From a virus: a stretch of 22,277 nucleotides of DNA. The stretch spans positions 1 through 22,277 of IMG/VR virus record IMGVR_UViG_3300033996_001049; one strand, written 5' to 3'. Positions 1 to 8,803 of this stretch are shown piece after piece. The notes below the pieces were generated by a model, which ran no database searches, was not told where the DNA came from, and was given only the letters and a program-made list of their open reading frames with translations. The position numbers were made by a program, and so were the translations under genes. The number at the start of each line of letters is the position of its first letter. The first letter of the stretch is position 1.

Positions 1-1161
1 AGACGCACCCAGCATTTTGGCAACGACGCGTACGAAGTCGCAAGTCATGCTGTCTGCGAGCGCATCGGCGTGATACCGAATGATTCGGGAGAGGGTATCG
101 GCGTGAAGGCTTGCAACGCCTGATCCCAAGCCCGTCGAGCCTGTTTCGGATGAGAGGGATTGTCCAAGGATTGCTTCTTTAATCTTGCCGCTGAACCAGT
201 TCACAAGTTCCATAAAGACTTGTGCGCGTCCTGCGTTTGGTTCCTTGATGTCAATGTCGTACACCTTCTCTGTGCCGCTCTGCGGTAGCAAAACGCTATT
301 GTCGTTGGTCAGGTTGGCAAGCACGTTTTCCATCATCGTGCGTCCTTCATCCTGACCGAGCGGGTAATAGCCGACGCGGATACCCATGGCGTACCGCTCT
401 GCATACGTGATGGCATCTTGCAGGATTTCCTGCTTCGCTAGCCACATGAACCAACAGACATCTCGCGCTCCCACTCCGCGATAGATGCTTTCGGTTGAGT
501 TCGGGTCGTTGAAGTCGGGAGCGTTAATAAACACCCGATGCAGAACGATGGCCTTTCGCTCCATCTCGTTGAAGATGTGTACGCGGCTGTCGAATCCGAT
601 GTTTTGCGAGGATGGCCCGTCCGCGCTGTACTGCGATCCGACGCGGATGGCGAGATTCCCGCGCTGATCGTAGGCGAGCGTGTCGGGGTGGAACGGATAC
701 CACTCCTTCACGGCAACCTTGGTGCTTTCATCACGTCGATAGACGATGTTGCAAGCGGAGTTTCCGTACCACACCGCTTCGTGCATCGAACGCACGAAAT
801 CTGACCGCCGTGGCATTGCATCAAAAATCTTTGAGATTTGTGCTGCTAATTCCTGCCCTGCGGCATCCTGTTCATCGGTGCAAGTGATTGCCCATTCCAG
901 CGATGCAAGCGTGACCTGTAGCGAACGTAAGACACCTTCAATATCTGCGTCCGACCGCATCATCTGCTGATACTGCGGGTTAAGGCGGTACGCGATGCTG
1001 CTGTTCCGCAACATTTTGTCTGCGGTCGTCAAGAACGAACGCTGCACCTCAACCGCCGTTGCAAGCGGTTGCGTGATGCCACGATCAACGGGTGCTTTCA
1101 GCGGCTTGCGTGGTCGTTTTGCAGGTTCAAGACCGTTGGCTAAAGGATTGCTGTTTGCCAT
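1..1161 (-). CDS. Phage portal protein, DUF935 / Mu gp29-like (3' end outside window)
   Basis: The reading frame opens at an ATG at 1161 and stays open to the window edge, giving 387 visible residues of a portal protein cut at its C-terminus. Portals form the dodecameric ring at the capsid vertex through which DNA is packaged and ejected. Family signs are an N-terminal segment 'VEGVLRSLQVTLASLEW'-like (about residues 75-90) and the strongly typical stretch 'ILGQSLSSETGSTGLGSG' near residue 345, which matches the 'LGQTLTT..G..GS' signature of DUF935 Mu-like portals. A single base separates it from the stop of the upstream gene, and an AAGGTAG sequence about 11 bases upstream is a weak ribosome binding site. 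The order terminase, then three other genes, then portal is unusual. Family assignment is by remembered motif, not by search. Confidence 0.86.
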   Translation of the reverse strand, partial: MANSNPLANGLEPAKRPRKPLKAPVDRGITQPLATAVEVQRSFLTTADKMLRNSSIAYRLNPQYQQMMRSDADIEGVLRSLQVTLASLEWAITCTDEQDAAGQELAAQISKIFDAMPRRSDFVRSMHEAVWYGNSACNIVYRRDESTKVAVKEWYPFHPDTLAYDQRGNLAIRVGSQYSADGPSSQNIGFDSRVHIFNEMERKAIVLHRVFINAPDFNDPNSTESIYRGVGARDVCWFMWLAKQEILQDAITYAERYAMGIRVGYYPLGQDEGRTMMENVLANLTNDNSVLLPQSGTEKVYDIDIKEPNAGRAQVFMELVNWFSGKIKEAILGQSLSSETGSTGLGSGVASLHADTLSRIIRYHADALADSMTCDFVRVVAKMLGAS

Positions 1162-1162
1162 T

Positions 1163-1948
1163 TTAAACAACTACCTTCTGCGCGATGACTTGCCACTGCA
1201 TTGTTTCACCCGCAACGCCTGTAACCTCAAGTTCCACGGCATTATTATTAAACGCAATGTTTGCGTTCAAAGAGGCATTCGTTTCGCCAACTACAACCTT
1301 TTCAGAATTGACAAGGGCATAGAATACGCCTTGTCCAACAAAGTAAGACCTGTAAGCCGTTGTAAAGCGATACGCACCTGTTGTTGTACCTGCGCTATTT
1401 GACCCAATTACAAGAAGTGACATACACGCCGATTGCCCACCGGAGATCGGCAAATTTGGTACTAAGGTTTCAAGATTGACAGCAACTGTACTTGCGCCGT
1501 TAGTTTGGATAGGCGTTTGCAATCTTAAATTTTGCAATGCGATGGGAAGGTAATCATATGCCCCTACGCGCTGCGCCCAAAAAATCTCTCCGTACTCTGC
1601 ATTCTCTGATGCAACAAAAAACGCTCGTTCCAACTCATTTGGGTTGATCGGACGTACTAAGCCACCTGCGTCAAAAGTGACAAGTTGCCCAGCAACAATT
1701 TGGTACGAACCCGCACACTTTAATTGCACGAATTGGCCGTTTTGAAGAACAACGGGTTCTCCTGTTTCTGCGTGAGCAGTTTTGTTAAAGCCGCGAACTG
1801 ATCCATCAGCAACTCCTACAAACGCATTTGTCTTGGCATCACCAGCATTAGTAACTTCGACCTCGAACGAACTGCTCATTCTCACACACGCAAACGGAGA
1901 AATATTTTCTGCGGCAATGAAATTAGGGGTGTTTCCTGCGGTGCTCAT
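1163..1948 (-). CDS. Putative head decoration / head-fibre protein (DUF2190-like N-terminus)
   Basis: This 261-residue protein starts at the ATG at 1948, which has a good ribosome binding site (AGGAG, 7 bases upstream). An in-frame start at 2026 would overlap the gene before it and lacks such a site. The first ~120 residues are beta-rich and small-residue-rich, with 'NAFVGVADGS', 'GEPVVLQNGQFVQLKCAGS' and 'AGQLVTFDAGGLVRPI', the pattern of DUF2190-type capsid decoration proteins. The last ~100 residues (from 'NLPISGGQSACMSLLVIGS' on) look like a separate beta-sandwich ending in 'MQWQVIAQKVVV', of the kind found at the tips of phage fibre or surface proteins. A two-part head-fibre protein is my inference. 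It sits directly before the portal gene. Virion surface role likely, exact role uncertain. Confidence 0.5.
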   Translation of the reverse strand: MSTAGNTPNFIAAENISPFACVRMSSSFEVEVTNAGDAKTNAFVGVADGSVRGFNKTAHAETGEPVVLQNGQFVQLKCAGSYQIVAGQLVTFDAGGLVRPINPNELERAFFVASENAEYGEIFWAQRVGAYDYLPIALQNLRLQTPIQTNGASTVAVNLETLVPNLPISGGQSACMSLLVIGSNSAGTTTGAYRFTTAYRSYFVGQGVFYALVNSEKVVVGETNASLNANIAFNNNAVELEVTGVAGETMQWQVIAQKVVV

Positions 1949-1980
1949 AGTTTGCTCCTGATCAACTTGTAATGTTTGAT

Positions 1981-2388
1981 CTAATGATTTTCTAGTCTCG
2001 TTCGCAAGCGTTGCAACTCTCGACACAACACGACGCTGGTCAATCCTAATTCAGTCGCGACCTGTTTGCGCGTCCATCCGCGTAGGAGCAGCGTTACGAT
2101 TTGTGTCTGCGTTTCATTTTCACACGCATCCAAAATCCAATTCGCAGACGGCCAATCCTCTGAAAAGCGCGTAGGCGGCTTTCGCCGCCTACGCTTGTCT
2201 TCGCTCGTTTCCGCTCGTAGCGCATCGACGATACGAAACTTGATTTCTCGATGCTCGTACCCGCTGCTTCGCAGTAGGCAATCCATCGCAATGTCATGCG
2301 GTTCGCAAGCGTCAATTTGACGGCGGCCCCATCTGCGGAATTGTCTCGCAGTAGTCGCAAGCAGTGATTGATACGCTTCCCAATCCAC
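1981..2388 (-). CDS. Small sigma-factor-like / HTH protein within the head genes
   Basis: A 135-residue protein starting at a GTG at 2388, six bases after the stop of the upstream gene, with no clear ribosome binding site, so translational coupling is likely. The N-terminal half (residues 12-60, 'ARQFRRWGRRQIDACEPHDIA' region followed by 'REIKFRIVDALRAE') resembles region 2 of ECF-type sigma factors. A basic linker (KRRRRK) follows. The last ~40 residues ('QIVTLLLRGWTRKQVATELGL...LQRLRTRL') form a helix-turn-helix like sigma region 4. A full ECF sigma factor is usually 160-200 residues, so this is short. It could be a true minimal sigma factor, a sigma-derived DNA-binding regulator, or another HTH protein. 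A regulator buried between packaging and head genes is unusual. Confidence 0.55.
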   Translation of the reverse strand: MDWEAYQSLLATTARQFRRWGRRQIDACEPHDIAMDCLLRSSGYEHREIKFRIVDALRAETSEDKRRRRKPPTRFSEDWPSANWILDACENETQTQIVTLLLRGWTRKQVATELGLTSVVLCRELQRLRTRLENH

Positions 2389-2394
2389 ATTGCA

Positions 2395-4248
2395 TCAACG
2401 AATGATTTTGTCGCCTACGTAGAACAACCAATGTTGCAAACTACGGATAACCTCAACTGCTTTTTCAGTGTTTCCGTTGCGTAGGTCGCTCAATGCACTA
2501 TTCAACGCATCATTCCACCGCGACGTTTCTGCGTTCCAAGCAAACTCTGACTTGCCGCTTTCGCGTGAATTCGTAGTCTTGCCTTCAGCCCAACGTGCGA
2601 ACAGGTTGACGGTGTGTTCCTTGCCAACCTTGGTTGCAAGTTCCATCAGCCGCTCGTCGTTCTGCGGGTTGCTTTCACGGGAATCCGCGCCGATGGCAAA
2701 CGCTTCCGCTTCGCCAACGCGGGAGAAGGAAGAGCGAACACGTTGGAGATTGCTCAATTCAATCGTCGCATCTGAAAGTGCGTTCGTGTCCTTCTTCACC
2801 TTTGCAACTGCCAACTTGCTTTCAATGCCTGGAATGTCTTGAATTGCGCCTTGAATTTGGCGAACTTTGTCGTAACAACTTTCCTTGAAATCATGCACTT
2901 CTTGAAGTCGTTGCGAGAGTTCTTGATCCTTGTAATTCGTCCAACCAAGTGACTGATTGAACGCGGACTTGCTGCTTGTGCTTCTTGCAAATGACCTACG
3001 GATGTTGTCTGCATTTGCTAGAACTTGTCGCGCTTTAAGGAAATCACCTTTGTTTTGGTTACGAATTGCTTGCTTCATGATGTCAATCCATCGAGGCAGA
3101 GTGCGCACCTCCATGTCATAGATTTCATGCCGCTTCTGTTCGCATTTCTTGATGAGTTCTTCGGCATCACGGATGTACTGATTTGCTTCACGCTCATACT
3201 CAGCATCCCATTGTGCGTTGAAACTGGCCTTTGACTTTTCAAAGCGGGCCTTCGCGCCTGTAAGGGAAAACTGTGAGTTGGAACTTGATTGCGAACCCAT
3301 AATGATGTCCTCAATCATTTGCATTTTCCCTTGAGTCGTATACGGAGGAGCGTTATCTACAGTTAGGTGCGTGTCACCCCTGCTTCGCATCGTGTTAAGC
3401 CAAGTTTGCACTAACTGCTGCCGCGTAGTTTTCATTAGTTGCCTGTAATCTTCACCCTTCAAGTGAAGAGGGATGGCGAATCGCTCTTTCGCGCTTGTGC
3501 GAGAAGCAGCGAATGCCGCTTCGACTTCGCGACGGTTGTATTCGGCGTTAATAATGTCGGACGCCATCGAATCCTTATCCATCTCGCTCATATTCCCGCC
3601 TACTTCAACCCGACCACGCTGCATCTTCCGCTGCCATAGCGCAAACAACTCGGACTTCGGCATCTTCTTCAAAGCCGTGTACCGAGCGCGGATCTCATTA
3701 AGTCTGTCAAACGCCGACTTACCACCGTTCTCCGCGATCCAATCTTCCGCTTCATGTTTGCTTTCAAACTCTTCAATAGAAATGTTTGATGGTCGTCGAG
3801 CGTCGTGAACTTCCCAGTATCGCCCTAGCCCACGCTCTTGAACTTCCCATATTGAGAATGGCCCATACGAAGCGACTTTATGTCGATCGAACTTATGCTT
3901 TTTTGCGTGCTTCGCATTCTGTGAGGACTTCGAAAACGCTTTCGCTTCCTTTAACTTGACTTGAATCGCTTGCATTTCTTTGTTGAGGCGATCAATAGCG
4001 CGAAGTTGCTCATTCTTTTTGTACTCATCGGTAATTCTCGGCAACGCGGCTTCCATGGCGTTTACTGCGACGCGATACCGATACAGCCTGTCACGTAATT
4101 CGGGGATTTGCTTGCGCAACTTTTCCTGTTCGAATGACGGACTTCCCTTGCGGATAGGTAATTCGTCAGGATGAGCAAACTGACTAATTACGTCGGGTGA
4201 TTTGCAAATGCTTTCCACGCGTATGCCCCTTGAAATGAGGTAATGCAA
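2395..4248 (-). CDS. Large coiled-coil protein of unknown function (phage, between terminase and portal)
   Basis: A 617-residue protein that I do not recognise. The first possible start is a TTG at 4248. A GTG at 4218 (residue 11) has a better ribosome binding site (AAGGGG, 7 bases upstream) and may be the real start. Residues ~40-110 and long later stretches (~345-400, ~420-500) are charged and predicted by eye to be helical coiled coil. Between them, residues ~125-180 form a compact aromatic module ('PFSIWEVQERGLGRYWEVHD', then 'FESKHEAEDWIAENGGK') that looks like a small alpha/beta domain of the sort found in phage polyvalent proteins. That resemblance is an impression. The gene follows the large terminase after a 26-base gap and precedes the sigma-like gene. 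Packaging, scaffold or injected-protein roles are all possible. Confidence 0.6.
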   Translation of the reverse strand: MHYLISRGIRVESICKSPDVISQFAHPDELPIRKGSPSFEQEKLRKQIPELRDRLYRYRVAVNAMEAALPRITDEYKKNEQLRAIDRLNKEMQAIQVKLKEAKAFSKSSQNAKHAKKHKFDRHKVASYGPFSIWEVQERGLGRYWEVHDARRPSNISIEEFESKHEAEDWIAENGGKSAFDRLNEIRARYTALKKMPKSELFALWQRKMQRGRVEVGGNMSEMDKDSMASDIINAEYNRREVEAAFAASRTSAKERFAIPLHLKGEDYRQLMKTTRQQLVQTWLNTMRSRGDTHLTVDNAPPYTTQGKMQMIEDIIMGSQSSSNSQFSLTGAKARFEKSKASFNAQWDAEYEREANQYIRDAEELIKKCEQKRHEIYDMEVRTLPRWIDIMKQAIRNQNKGDFLKARQVLANADNIRRSFARSTSSKSAFNQSLGWTNYKDQELSQRLQEVHDFKESCYDKVRQIQGAIQDIPGIESKLAVAKVKKDTNALSDATIELSNLQRVRSSFSRVGEAEAFAIGADSRESNPQNDERLMELATKVGKEHTVNLFARWAEGKTTNSRESGKSEFAWNAETSRWNDALNSALSDLRNGNTEKAVEVIRSLQHWLFYVGDKIIR

Positions 4249-4274
4249 TGCCTGAAATAGATTTACAAATGATA

Positions 4275-5726
4275 TCAGGCGAAAAATGGACGGCTAACGG
4301 TTTTCGCTCCAAACATCCGAGCCACGGCATCTGATTTATTAAATCGCGGGATTTGGCAATCAACGCGGCTTAAAGAACCTCGGACGGCTTCGCTGCACAG
4401 ATCGGATATAACGTCTACTGTGTCATCGTGTGCTGCGGCGGGGAATGACACCATCTCTTCGATAACGGGCTGAAATGCCGACAAAACTCGGCCATCATTG
4501 TCCATAGGGAACTTCAATTTCCCATCCTGAACAAACGGCTGTACTGCTGCGGCTCGGATGTGTTTGTCTTTAGTTCGCTCGACAGACATCATTGGGAAGT
4601 TGGTAATGGTCTGAAATTGGTCATAAATGCCTCTTTGCGGCCCATTACCCTCGGCCAATACAACCGATACCCCACGCCGTTCTAAAAGGTCTTTTGCCAT
4701 ACGTGCGAACGCAGGGAAAGTCTCGCGCACTCGTAGGCAATCGGTGATGTACAAATCCTTCTTGTTATCGACTTCCCCAACGATACATACGCTGTAATCA
4801 GGCTGCGTACCTGATTGCTGTTGTTTCCCGTATCCCCAATCGATTGCGGCGATTTTTCGTGTGACCTTTGGTAGTTCGTCTGACCTGTAGTATTGGAACC
4901 ATTCGGGTCGGAAGATAAGGAGATCGCTTGAGAGCGGTACGAGTTCGTATGCACGACCGTACGCCATAGCCCCCATCTTGCGGTATTGCTCTGACAATTC
5001 CTCATGTCGGAATACTTCTGACCACGGGCTAACTCTCAACCCGTTGTCAACGAAGCATGGCAATCGAAGTATGGTTCCCGATTCGAAATGAACCCGTCGC
5101 AACTCCGCCGTAATGTCATCGGTGTGATATGGGGTAGCGGTATTCCAAACTCGCGGTTTGAATGGCCCTCTTGACGCGATATCTCGCATCGGCATCCAGT
5201 TGCTGTAGTAAGCCTCTTTGACTTTGGCGCGTTCGGCTGGGATAAGAACCGCATTGCGGAGGTCGGAGATATCATCCGTCCATAGGATGTCAAAACGACC
5301 TCCTGCTCGTCCCATAATTCCTAATGCTTCAACTGTGGGGTCGCGGTTTCCGCGAGTTGCCAATGTCAATCGCCAGTTTGCTTTGGATGTATCGCCCTTA
5401 CGGATTTGAATGTGCGGGAAAACCGCTTTGTATCTATCCGACTCAATGATCTCTCGGATCATCCCAGCGGTTTTGGCTGATTCGGGATCGGTTGACCCAA
5501 CGATTTTGATACGCAGAGTCGGGTAATGCCCGAGCAACCAAGCGATTACGAGTGCGCCTGTGGTAGTTTTCCCATGTCCACGGGGCAGTTCGGCGTAACA
5601 ATCCTTGTTATCGATTAGGTATGAGATGAGTTGAGCGTGCATCGCCCCTATGGGTCGCCCCATAATTAGGGCGTTGAACGCCAACGGGTTCCGCCGAGCC
5701 TCGTTGATCGCTTGTTCGGGGGTCAT
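4275..5726 (-). CDS. terL: Terminase large subunit (packaging ATPase-nuclease)
   Basis: This 483-residue protein drives DNA packaging: an N-terminal ATPase powers translocation into the procapsid through the portal, and a C-terminal RNase H-like nuclease cuts the genome. Seen directly are a Walker A motif 'LPRGHGKTT' (residues 47-55), a Walker B motif 'FDILWTDD' (about 145-152), and nuclease-type acidic motifs 'AAIDWGYG' (about 300) and 'AAAHDDTVD' (about 440). Length is normal for the family. It starts at an ATG at 5726 that overlaps the stop of the upstream gene by four bases (ATGA), the usual small-to-large terminase coupling. The nuclease motifs look intact. Confidence 0.95.
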   Translation of the reverse strand: MTPEQAINEARRNPLAFNALIMGRPIGAMHAQLISYLIDNKDCYAELPRGHGKTTTGALVIAWLLGHYPTLRIKIVGSTDPESAKTAGMIREIIESDRYKAVFPHIQIRKGDTSKANWRLTLATRGNRDPTVEALGIMGRAGGRFDILWTDDISDLRNAVLIPAERAKVKEAYYSNWMPMRDIASRGPFKPRVWNTATPYHTDDITAELRRVHFESGTILRLPCFVDNGLRVSPWSEVFRHEELSEQYRKMGAMAYGRAYELVPLSSDLLIFRPEWFQYYRSDELPKVTRKIAAIDWGYGKQQQSGTQPDYSVCIVGEVDNKKDLYITDCLRVRETFPAFARMAKDLLERRGVSVVLAEGNGPQRGIYDQFQTITNFPMMSVERTKDKHIRAAAVQPFVQDGKLKFPMDNDGRVLSAFQPVIEEMVSFPAAAHDDTVDVISDLCSEAVRGSLSRVDCQIPRFNKSDAVARMFGAKTVSRPFFA

Positions 5727-6190
5727 TTGCAGGATTGTCGGATCGTCTGAACGACTGCGGACAATGCTTCGGGGGTAATTGATGCTACGGAGATGTTTTC
5801 GGTAGCCATGCCGTCATCTAGGCGTTGCACTCGATCAAGATCAACGGATGCCCCGATACCGCTTTCCTGTACTTTAAGTAAGAACTCTCTAGCGCGGGAA
5901 CGAATCCTGTCATCGGGATTCGCTAGGTCTTTGACTGCGGTCATGCAAGCCACCTTCATGGCATCGAACGGGACATCCAACGCAAGAGAAATTGCCCGTT
6001 GCAGCATGACGTACGCGCCGCGACGTCGATGCGGATCTTGAAATGACTCAATAATGGCAGAGCCGCGTGTGGCATCCTGATTTGCGCTGTCGACCTGTTC
6101 AGCGGTTTTCTTATAAGTGCGCTTATGAGTAGCAGGGGTATTTTCCGCTACCTCGTTTGCATTAAGAGAAGTGCGTTTCTTTACTGACAT
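5723..6190 (-). CDS. terS: Probable terminase small subunit
   Basis: A 155-residue basic protein placed directly before the large terminase and overlapping it by four bases. The small subunit recognises the packaging site and loads the large subunit. The first ~35 residues are basic and low in order. The central part (residues ~50-115, 'RGAYVMLQRAISLALDVPFDAMKVACMTAVKDLA' and 'RSRAREFLLKVQESG') is helical and leads to a short acidic C-terminus. I see no classical HTH signature, so the call rests mainly on position and size. The ATG at 6190 lies inside the last codons of the preceding IbrB gene (10-base overlap), so packaging genes are translationally chained to the IbrA/IbrB cassette. Confidence 0.62.
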   Translation of the reverse strand: MSVKKRTSLNANEVAENTPATHKRTYKKTAEQVDSANQDATRGSAIIESFQDPHRRRGAYVMLQRAISLALDVPFDAMKVACMTAVKDLANPDDRIRSRAREFLLKVQESGIGASVDLDRVQRLDDGMATENISVASITPEALSAVVQTIRQSCK

Positions 6191-6837
6191 GGAACACCGT
6201 GTTCTTTATGCAATTTGACTTGATGACGTGTTACCCAAGCGGCCTTGTACGATACGTCAGCAAACAACTTTGAGAACCCTGTAATGTGTTTGAGTCGGAG
6301 GAGTTCTTCGGGTTCCATCCCGAGTTCGTTGCAAATGTCGGCATCCGCCCACCCATTATGCAACATCTCAAATACAAGGTTTGACATCCCTGACACGGAG
6401 TGTTTGCCACGGGCGCGGTTGTGCCTAACGGTAGAAGCCATGCGGTCGTTCATCCCCTTGTTTAGGACAACGATTGGCAAGAGTCCCAAGTTTCGGTCTC
6501 GAATGTCTTTCCGAGTCTTACAGGTGTAATACCTGTGGAACCCGTCAACGATCTCATACATGTCGCGTTCGGCGTTGTAGACGGTAACAACTGGCTGTGT
6601 ATACCCGTCATGCAGAATGCTTGTGTAAAGCAAACTCATTTCATGTTGCGCGACTGAATTTGGGTTGTAGTCGTTGGGGGTGACTTTCTCGACCGGAACC
6701 CATCGAACTAAGTCAATAGGTTGCGATTGCAGCGGTGAAATGTTGTGAAGCGCCTCACGAACATCGCGCAAGAACTGCACCTTGTCCTCTGCTGCGTTAA
6801 AGGCTTCGGTAATCTGTTGGATGATTTGCGTGTTCAT
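6181..6837 (-). CDS. ibrB: IbrB-like ParB/sulfiredoxin-fold protein
   Basis: A 218-residue protein with a ParB/sulfiredoxin-fold domain at about residues 45-145. Visible are 'WVPVEKVTPNDYNPN', the phosphate-binding-type motif 'DGFHR' at 98-102, and 'RHNRARG' at 138-144, followed by a short helical HTH-like part ('WADADICNELGMEPEELLRLK'). The pattern and the direct partnership with an IbrA-like gene match IbrB, first named in E. coli as a regulator of immunoglobulin-binding protein genes and known as an IbrA/IbrB pair on phages and islands. The biochemical role is not established. It overlaps the ibrA stop by four bases (ATGA) and the next gene by ten. ParB-fold proteins can bind or hydrolyse nucleotides or cut DNA, and I cannot tell which applies here. 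Confidence 0.82.
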   Translation of the reverse strand: MNTQIIQQITEAFNAAEDKVQFLRDVREALHNISPLQSQPIDLVRWVPVEKVTPNDYNPNSVAQHEMSLLYTSILHDGYTQPVVTVYNAERDMYEIVDGFHRYYTCKTRKDIRDRNLGLLPIVVLNKGMNDRMASTVRHNRARGKHSVSGMSNLVFEMLHNGWADADICNELGMEPEELLRLKHITGFSKLFADVSYKAAWVTRHQVKLHKEHGVPCQ

Positions 6838-7991
6838 GGCTTTGCCTCAATGACGTATTTGCCGCTGTAAATTTCGTAGTTCGGGTCACTTTTTCTGCGG
6901 CGGTAGAGATGTCTTTGAGGTGATCGTTCCCAGTTTCCGATCTTGGTCATGTAATGATCGTTCGCAAGCACGGCAGAGATTTGCGCTTTGAACATATCGT
7001 TCTGATCGGGGTATTGGTCATACACCTCATCCATTTGCGCGAACTTGCGCTGGAACTTGTTCCTTGCTTCTTCGGTGGCAAGCAAGTTGCAAACCAAGTA
7101 ATCCCTGTACTCCTTCCATGATTCAAACATAGGAGGCAGGTTTTTGACCGTCATAAACGCATCTTCACGTAGTTGAGCAGCCATCTTTACGCCGCCAATG
7201 CGCTTGGTCAGTTTGTTCCACACTCGAGGTTCAAACTCCTGCATAAAGTAGAGAGATCGGACGGCGGTTTCGTGCGTTACGTTGCTAACGCGCATGTTTC
7301 GAATCGGAATGCCGTACTGAAACATGGTGTCGTAAAGGCTGCAATACTCCCATTTGTTCTCATGGATGGCTTTCCATACATCCGAGTAACACCAATCATA
7401 GATTGGGTAAAAGGTGTATTGCTCGTATCGCCTGTCAAGGATTTTCCCATACGAGATGTGCTTGTAGGTCTGATTTGATGTCAACCCGACGTATCGGGTC
7501 ATAGATTCATCCGCTCGCATCCCGCTCAAGTAACACATCTTGGTTTTGGGGAATGTGACCCTTGCGAACGCTGTAAACATTTCGGCAAATCGATCAGTGC
7601 CGTATATGTTTTCTTTGAGAGAGTTTGGTTCCTGCTCTCGTATCCAATCCTTTTGACGGGTTGGGTCCCAACATTTCAGCCATTGTTCTGCAGCGGATGT
7701 GGCATTAAAGATATTGAATGGGACTTGCAACCAGTATGGCTGAATTCGTGGGTCATTCATGACCTCTCGGATGTAATCAATCGCGCTGTCCCACTCGGCT
7801 TCTTGGTCAAGGAACATGACCTTAAGTGGGAGTCTTTTCCTTTCAGTAGCGATTTGAAGTGCTAGGTTAAATACAACCGTTGAATCTTTGCCGCCTGAGA
7901 TGCCAACTACCACTTCTTGAAACTCATCAAAGAGGTAATTGATGCGCTTGATTGCTGCGTCATAAACATTCGTCTTGAGGTAGATCTTCAC
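6834..7991 (-). CDS. ibrA: IbrA-like PAPS-reductase-family protein (PP-loop ATP pyrophosphatase)
   Basis: A 385-residue PAPS-reductase/adenine-nucleotide-alpha-hydrolase family protein. The PP-loop 'SGGKDST' is at residues 32-38, followed by 'KVMFLDQEAEWDSAIDYI', typical of PAPS-reductase-like folds. The middle holds 'YLSGMRADESMTRY' and 'YPIYDWCYSDVWKAI', seen in IbrA/DUF3440 proteins. Length is close to the family norm (about 400). Such enzymes activate sulfur or a substrate by adenylation. DndC, in DNA phosphorothioation, is a relative. The gene starts with a GTG at 7991 that overlaps the methyltransferase stop (GTGA), with AGGAGG 8 bases upstream. Its tight link to IbrB, a methyltransferase and another ParB protein points to one functional cassette. 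The substrate is unknown. Confidence 0.87.
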   Translation of the reverse strand: MKIYLKTNVYDAAIKRINYLFDEFQEVVVGISGGKDSTVVFNLALQIATERKRLPLKVMFLDQEAEWDSAIDYIREVMNDPRIQPYWLQVPFNIFNATSAAEQWLKCWDPTRQKDWIREQEPNSLKENIYGTDRFAEMFTAFARVTFPKTKMCYLSGMRADESMTRYVGLTSNQTYKHISYGKILDRRYEQYTFYPIYDWCYSDVWKAIHENKWEYCSLYDTMFQYGIPIRNMRVSNVTHETAVRSLYFMQEFEPRVWNKLTKRIGGVKMAAQLREDAFMTVKNLPPMFESWKEYRDYLVCNLLATEEARNKFQRKFAQMDEVYDQYPDQNDMFKAQISAVLANDHYMTKIGNWERSPQRHLYRRRKSDPNYEIYSGKYVIEAKP

Positions 7992-8803
7992 TTCCTAATC
8001 CTCCTGACGATGTAATTCCCGAATCGCTCATCGGTTTCTAGCACTTGATGGCTATATGAGTTTGGTCGTTCGGTGTTTGTGCGTAGATATGTCACGGGCG
8101 AGTAATCAGGCGCGTAGAACATCAAGGTTGCGCATCCACCTTCGTTCAGCATCCATGGGATCCGCTTGAGGTGATCTTCATGGATGTATGCAGCCACGCC
8201 AAACAATGCGACTATGCAGTCATATCCCGTTCCATAGAAATCTTCGAATGAAGTTCGAATTACTCGTTCGCTTCGTTCAGGATGTTTCCGCTTGAGTTCT
8301 TCTAGCATTGCCCCTGAAATATCAATGCCTGTATAGGACTCAGGGTTGCAGTAATCTAGTAGTAACCCTGTCCCGCATCCGACATCTAAGACACGGCCGT
8401 ACTTTGGAACTCCGCACATCTCTACCGCTTCTTTTGATTGCGACTCGCTTGCCTTGTCGTTAAACAGCGAGTCGTACACGAATGCGATATCGTCATACGG
8501 GTTTGGGTATTTCTTTTGCGCCCTGTTGATGAGTTCTGTGGCTTCAACGGTTGCGTTGTTATCCCAATGGTGCATACCGTTGATGTCTAGGTATGTGTAA
8601 GTTCGTCCAAAGAAACGGGTGGGGTACCCATTCTGTCGGACGAAACGGACGCAATCAGAGAACTTGCTGTCATCCCAATGCCTACGCAGCGTGTATTCAT
8701 GCGGGATTTTGGGCATGCTGCTTGCGAATTTGTATGGTGCGCTTGTCAGAGCCGCGCACATTTTGACGGCGTGTTCCCATTCAGATTGATTACGGACGAT
8801 CAA
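7988..8803 (-). CDS. SAM-dependent methyltransferase with N-terminal phage-associated domain
   Basis: A class I SAM-dependent methyltransferase. The best start is a TTG at 8803, with GGAGAGG about 9 bases upstream and a 14-base overlap with the ParB gene. The frame is open back to 8935, but that part lies inside the ParB gene and looks non-functional. From the TTG the protein has 271 residues. Residues ~20-85 form a small domain ('MPKIPHEYTLRRHWDD', 'GRTYTYLDINGMHHW', then 'ELINRA') that I recall as recurrent in phage proteins. The SAM-binding motif 'DVGCGTG' is at 140-146, then 'YTGIDISGAML'. No DNA-methylase catalytic motif (NPPY, DPPY or PCQ) is visible, so the target may be a small molecule, RNA, protein or an already modified base. 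Confidence 0.8.
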   Translation of the reverse strand: MIVRNQSEWEHAVKMCAALTSAPYKFASSMPKIPHEYTLRRHWDDSKFSDCVRFVRQNGYPTRFFGRTYTYLDINGMHHWDNNATVEATELINRAQKKYPNPYDDIAFVYDSLFNDKASESQSKEAVEMCGVPKYGRVLDVGCGTGLLLDYCNPESYTGIDISGAMLEELKRKHPERSERVIRTSFEDFYGTGYDCIVALFGVAAYIHEDHLKRIPWMLNEGGCATLMFYAPDYSPVTYLRTNTERPNSYSHQVLETDERFGNYIVRRIRK

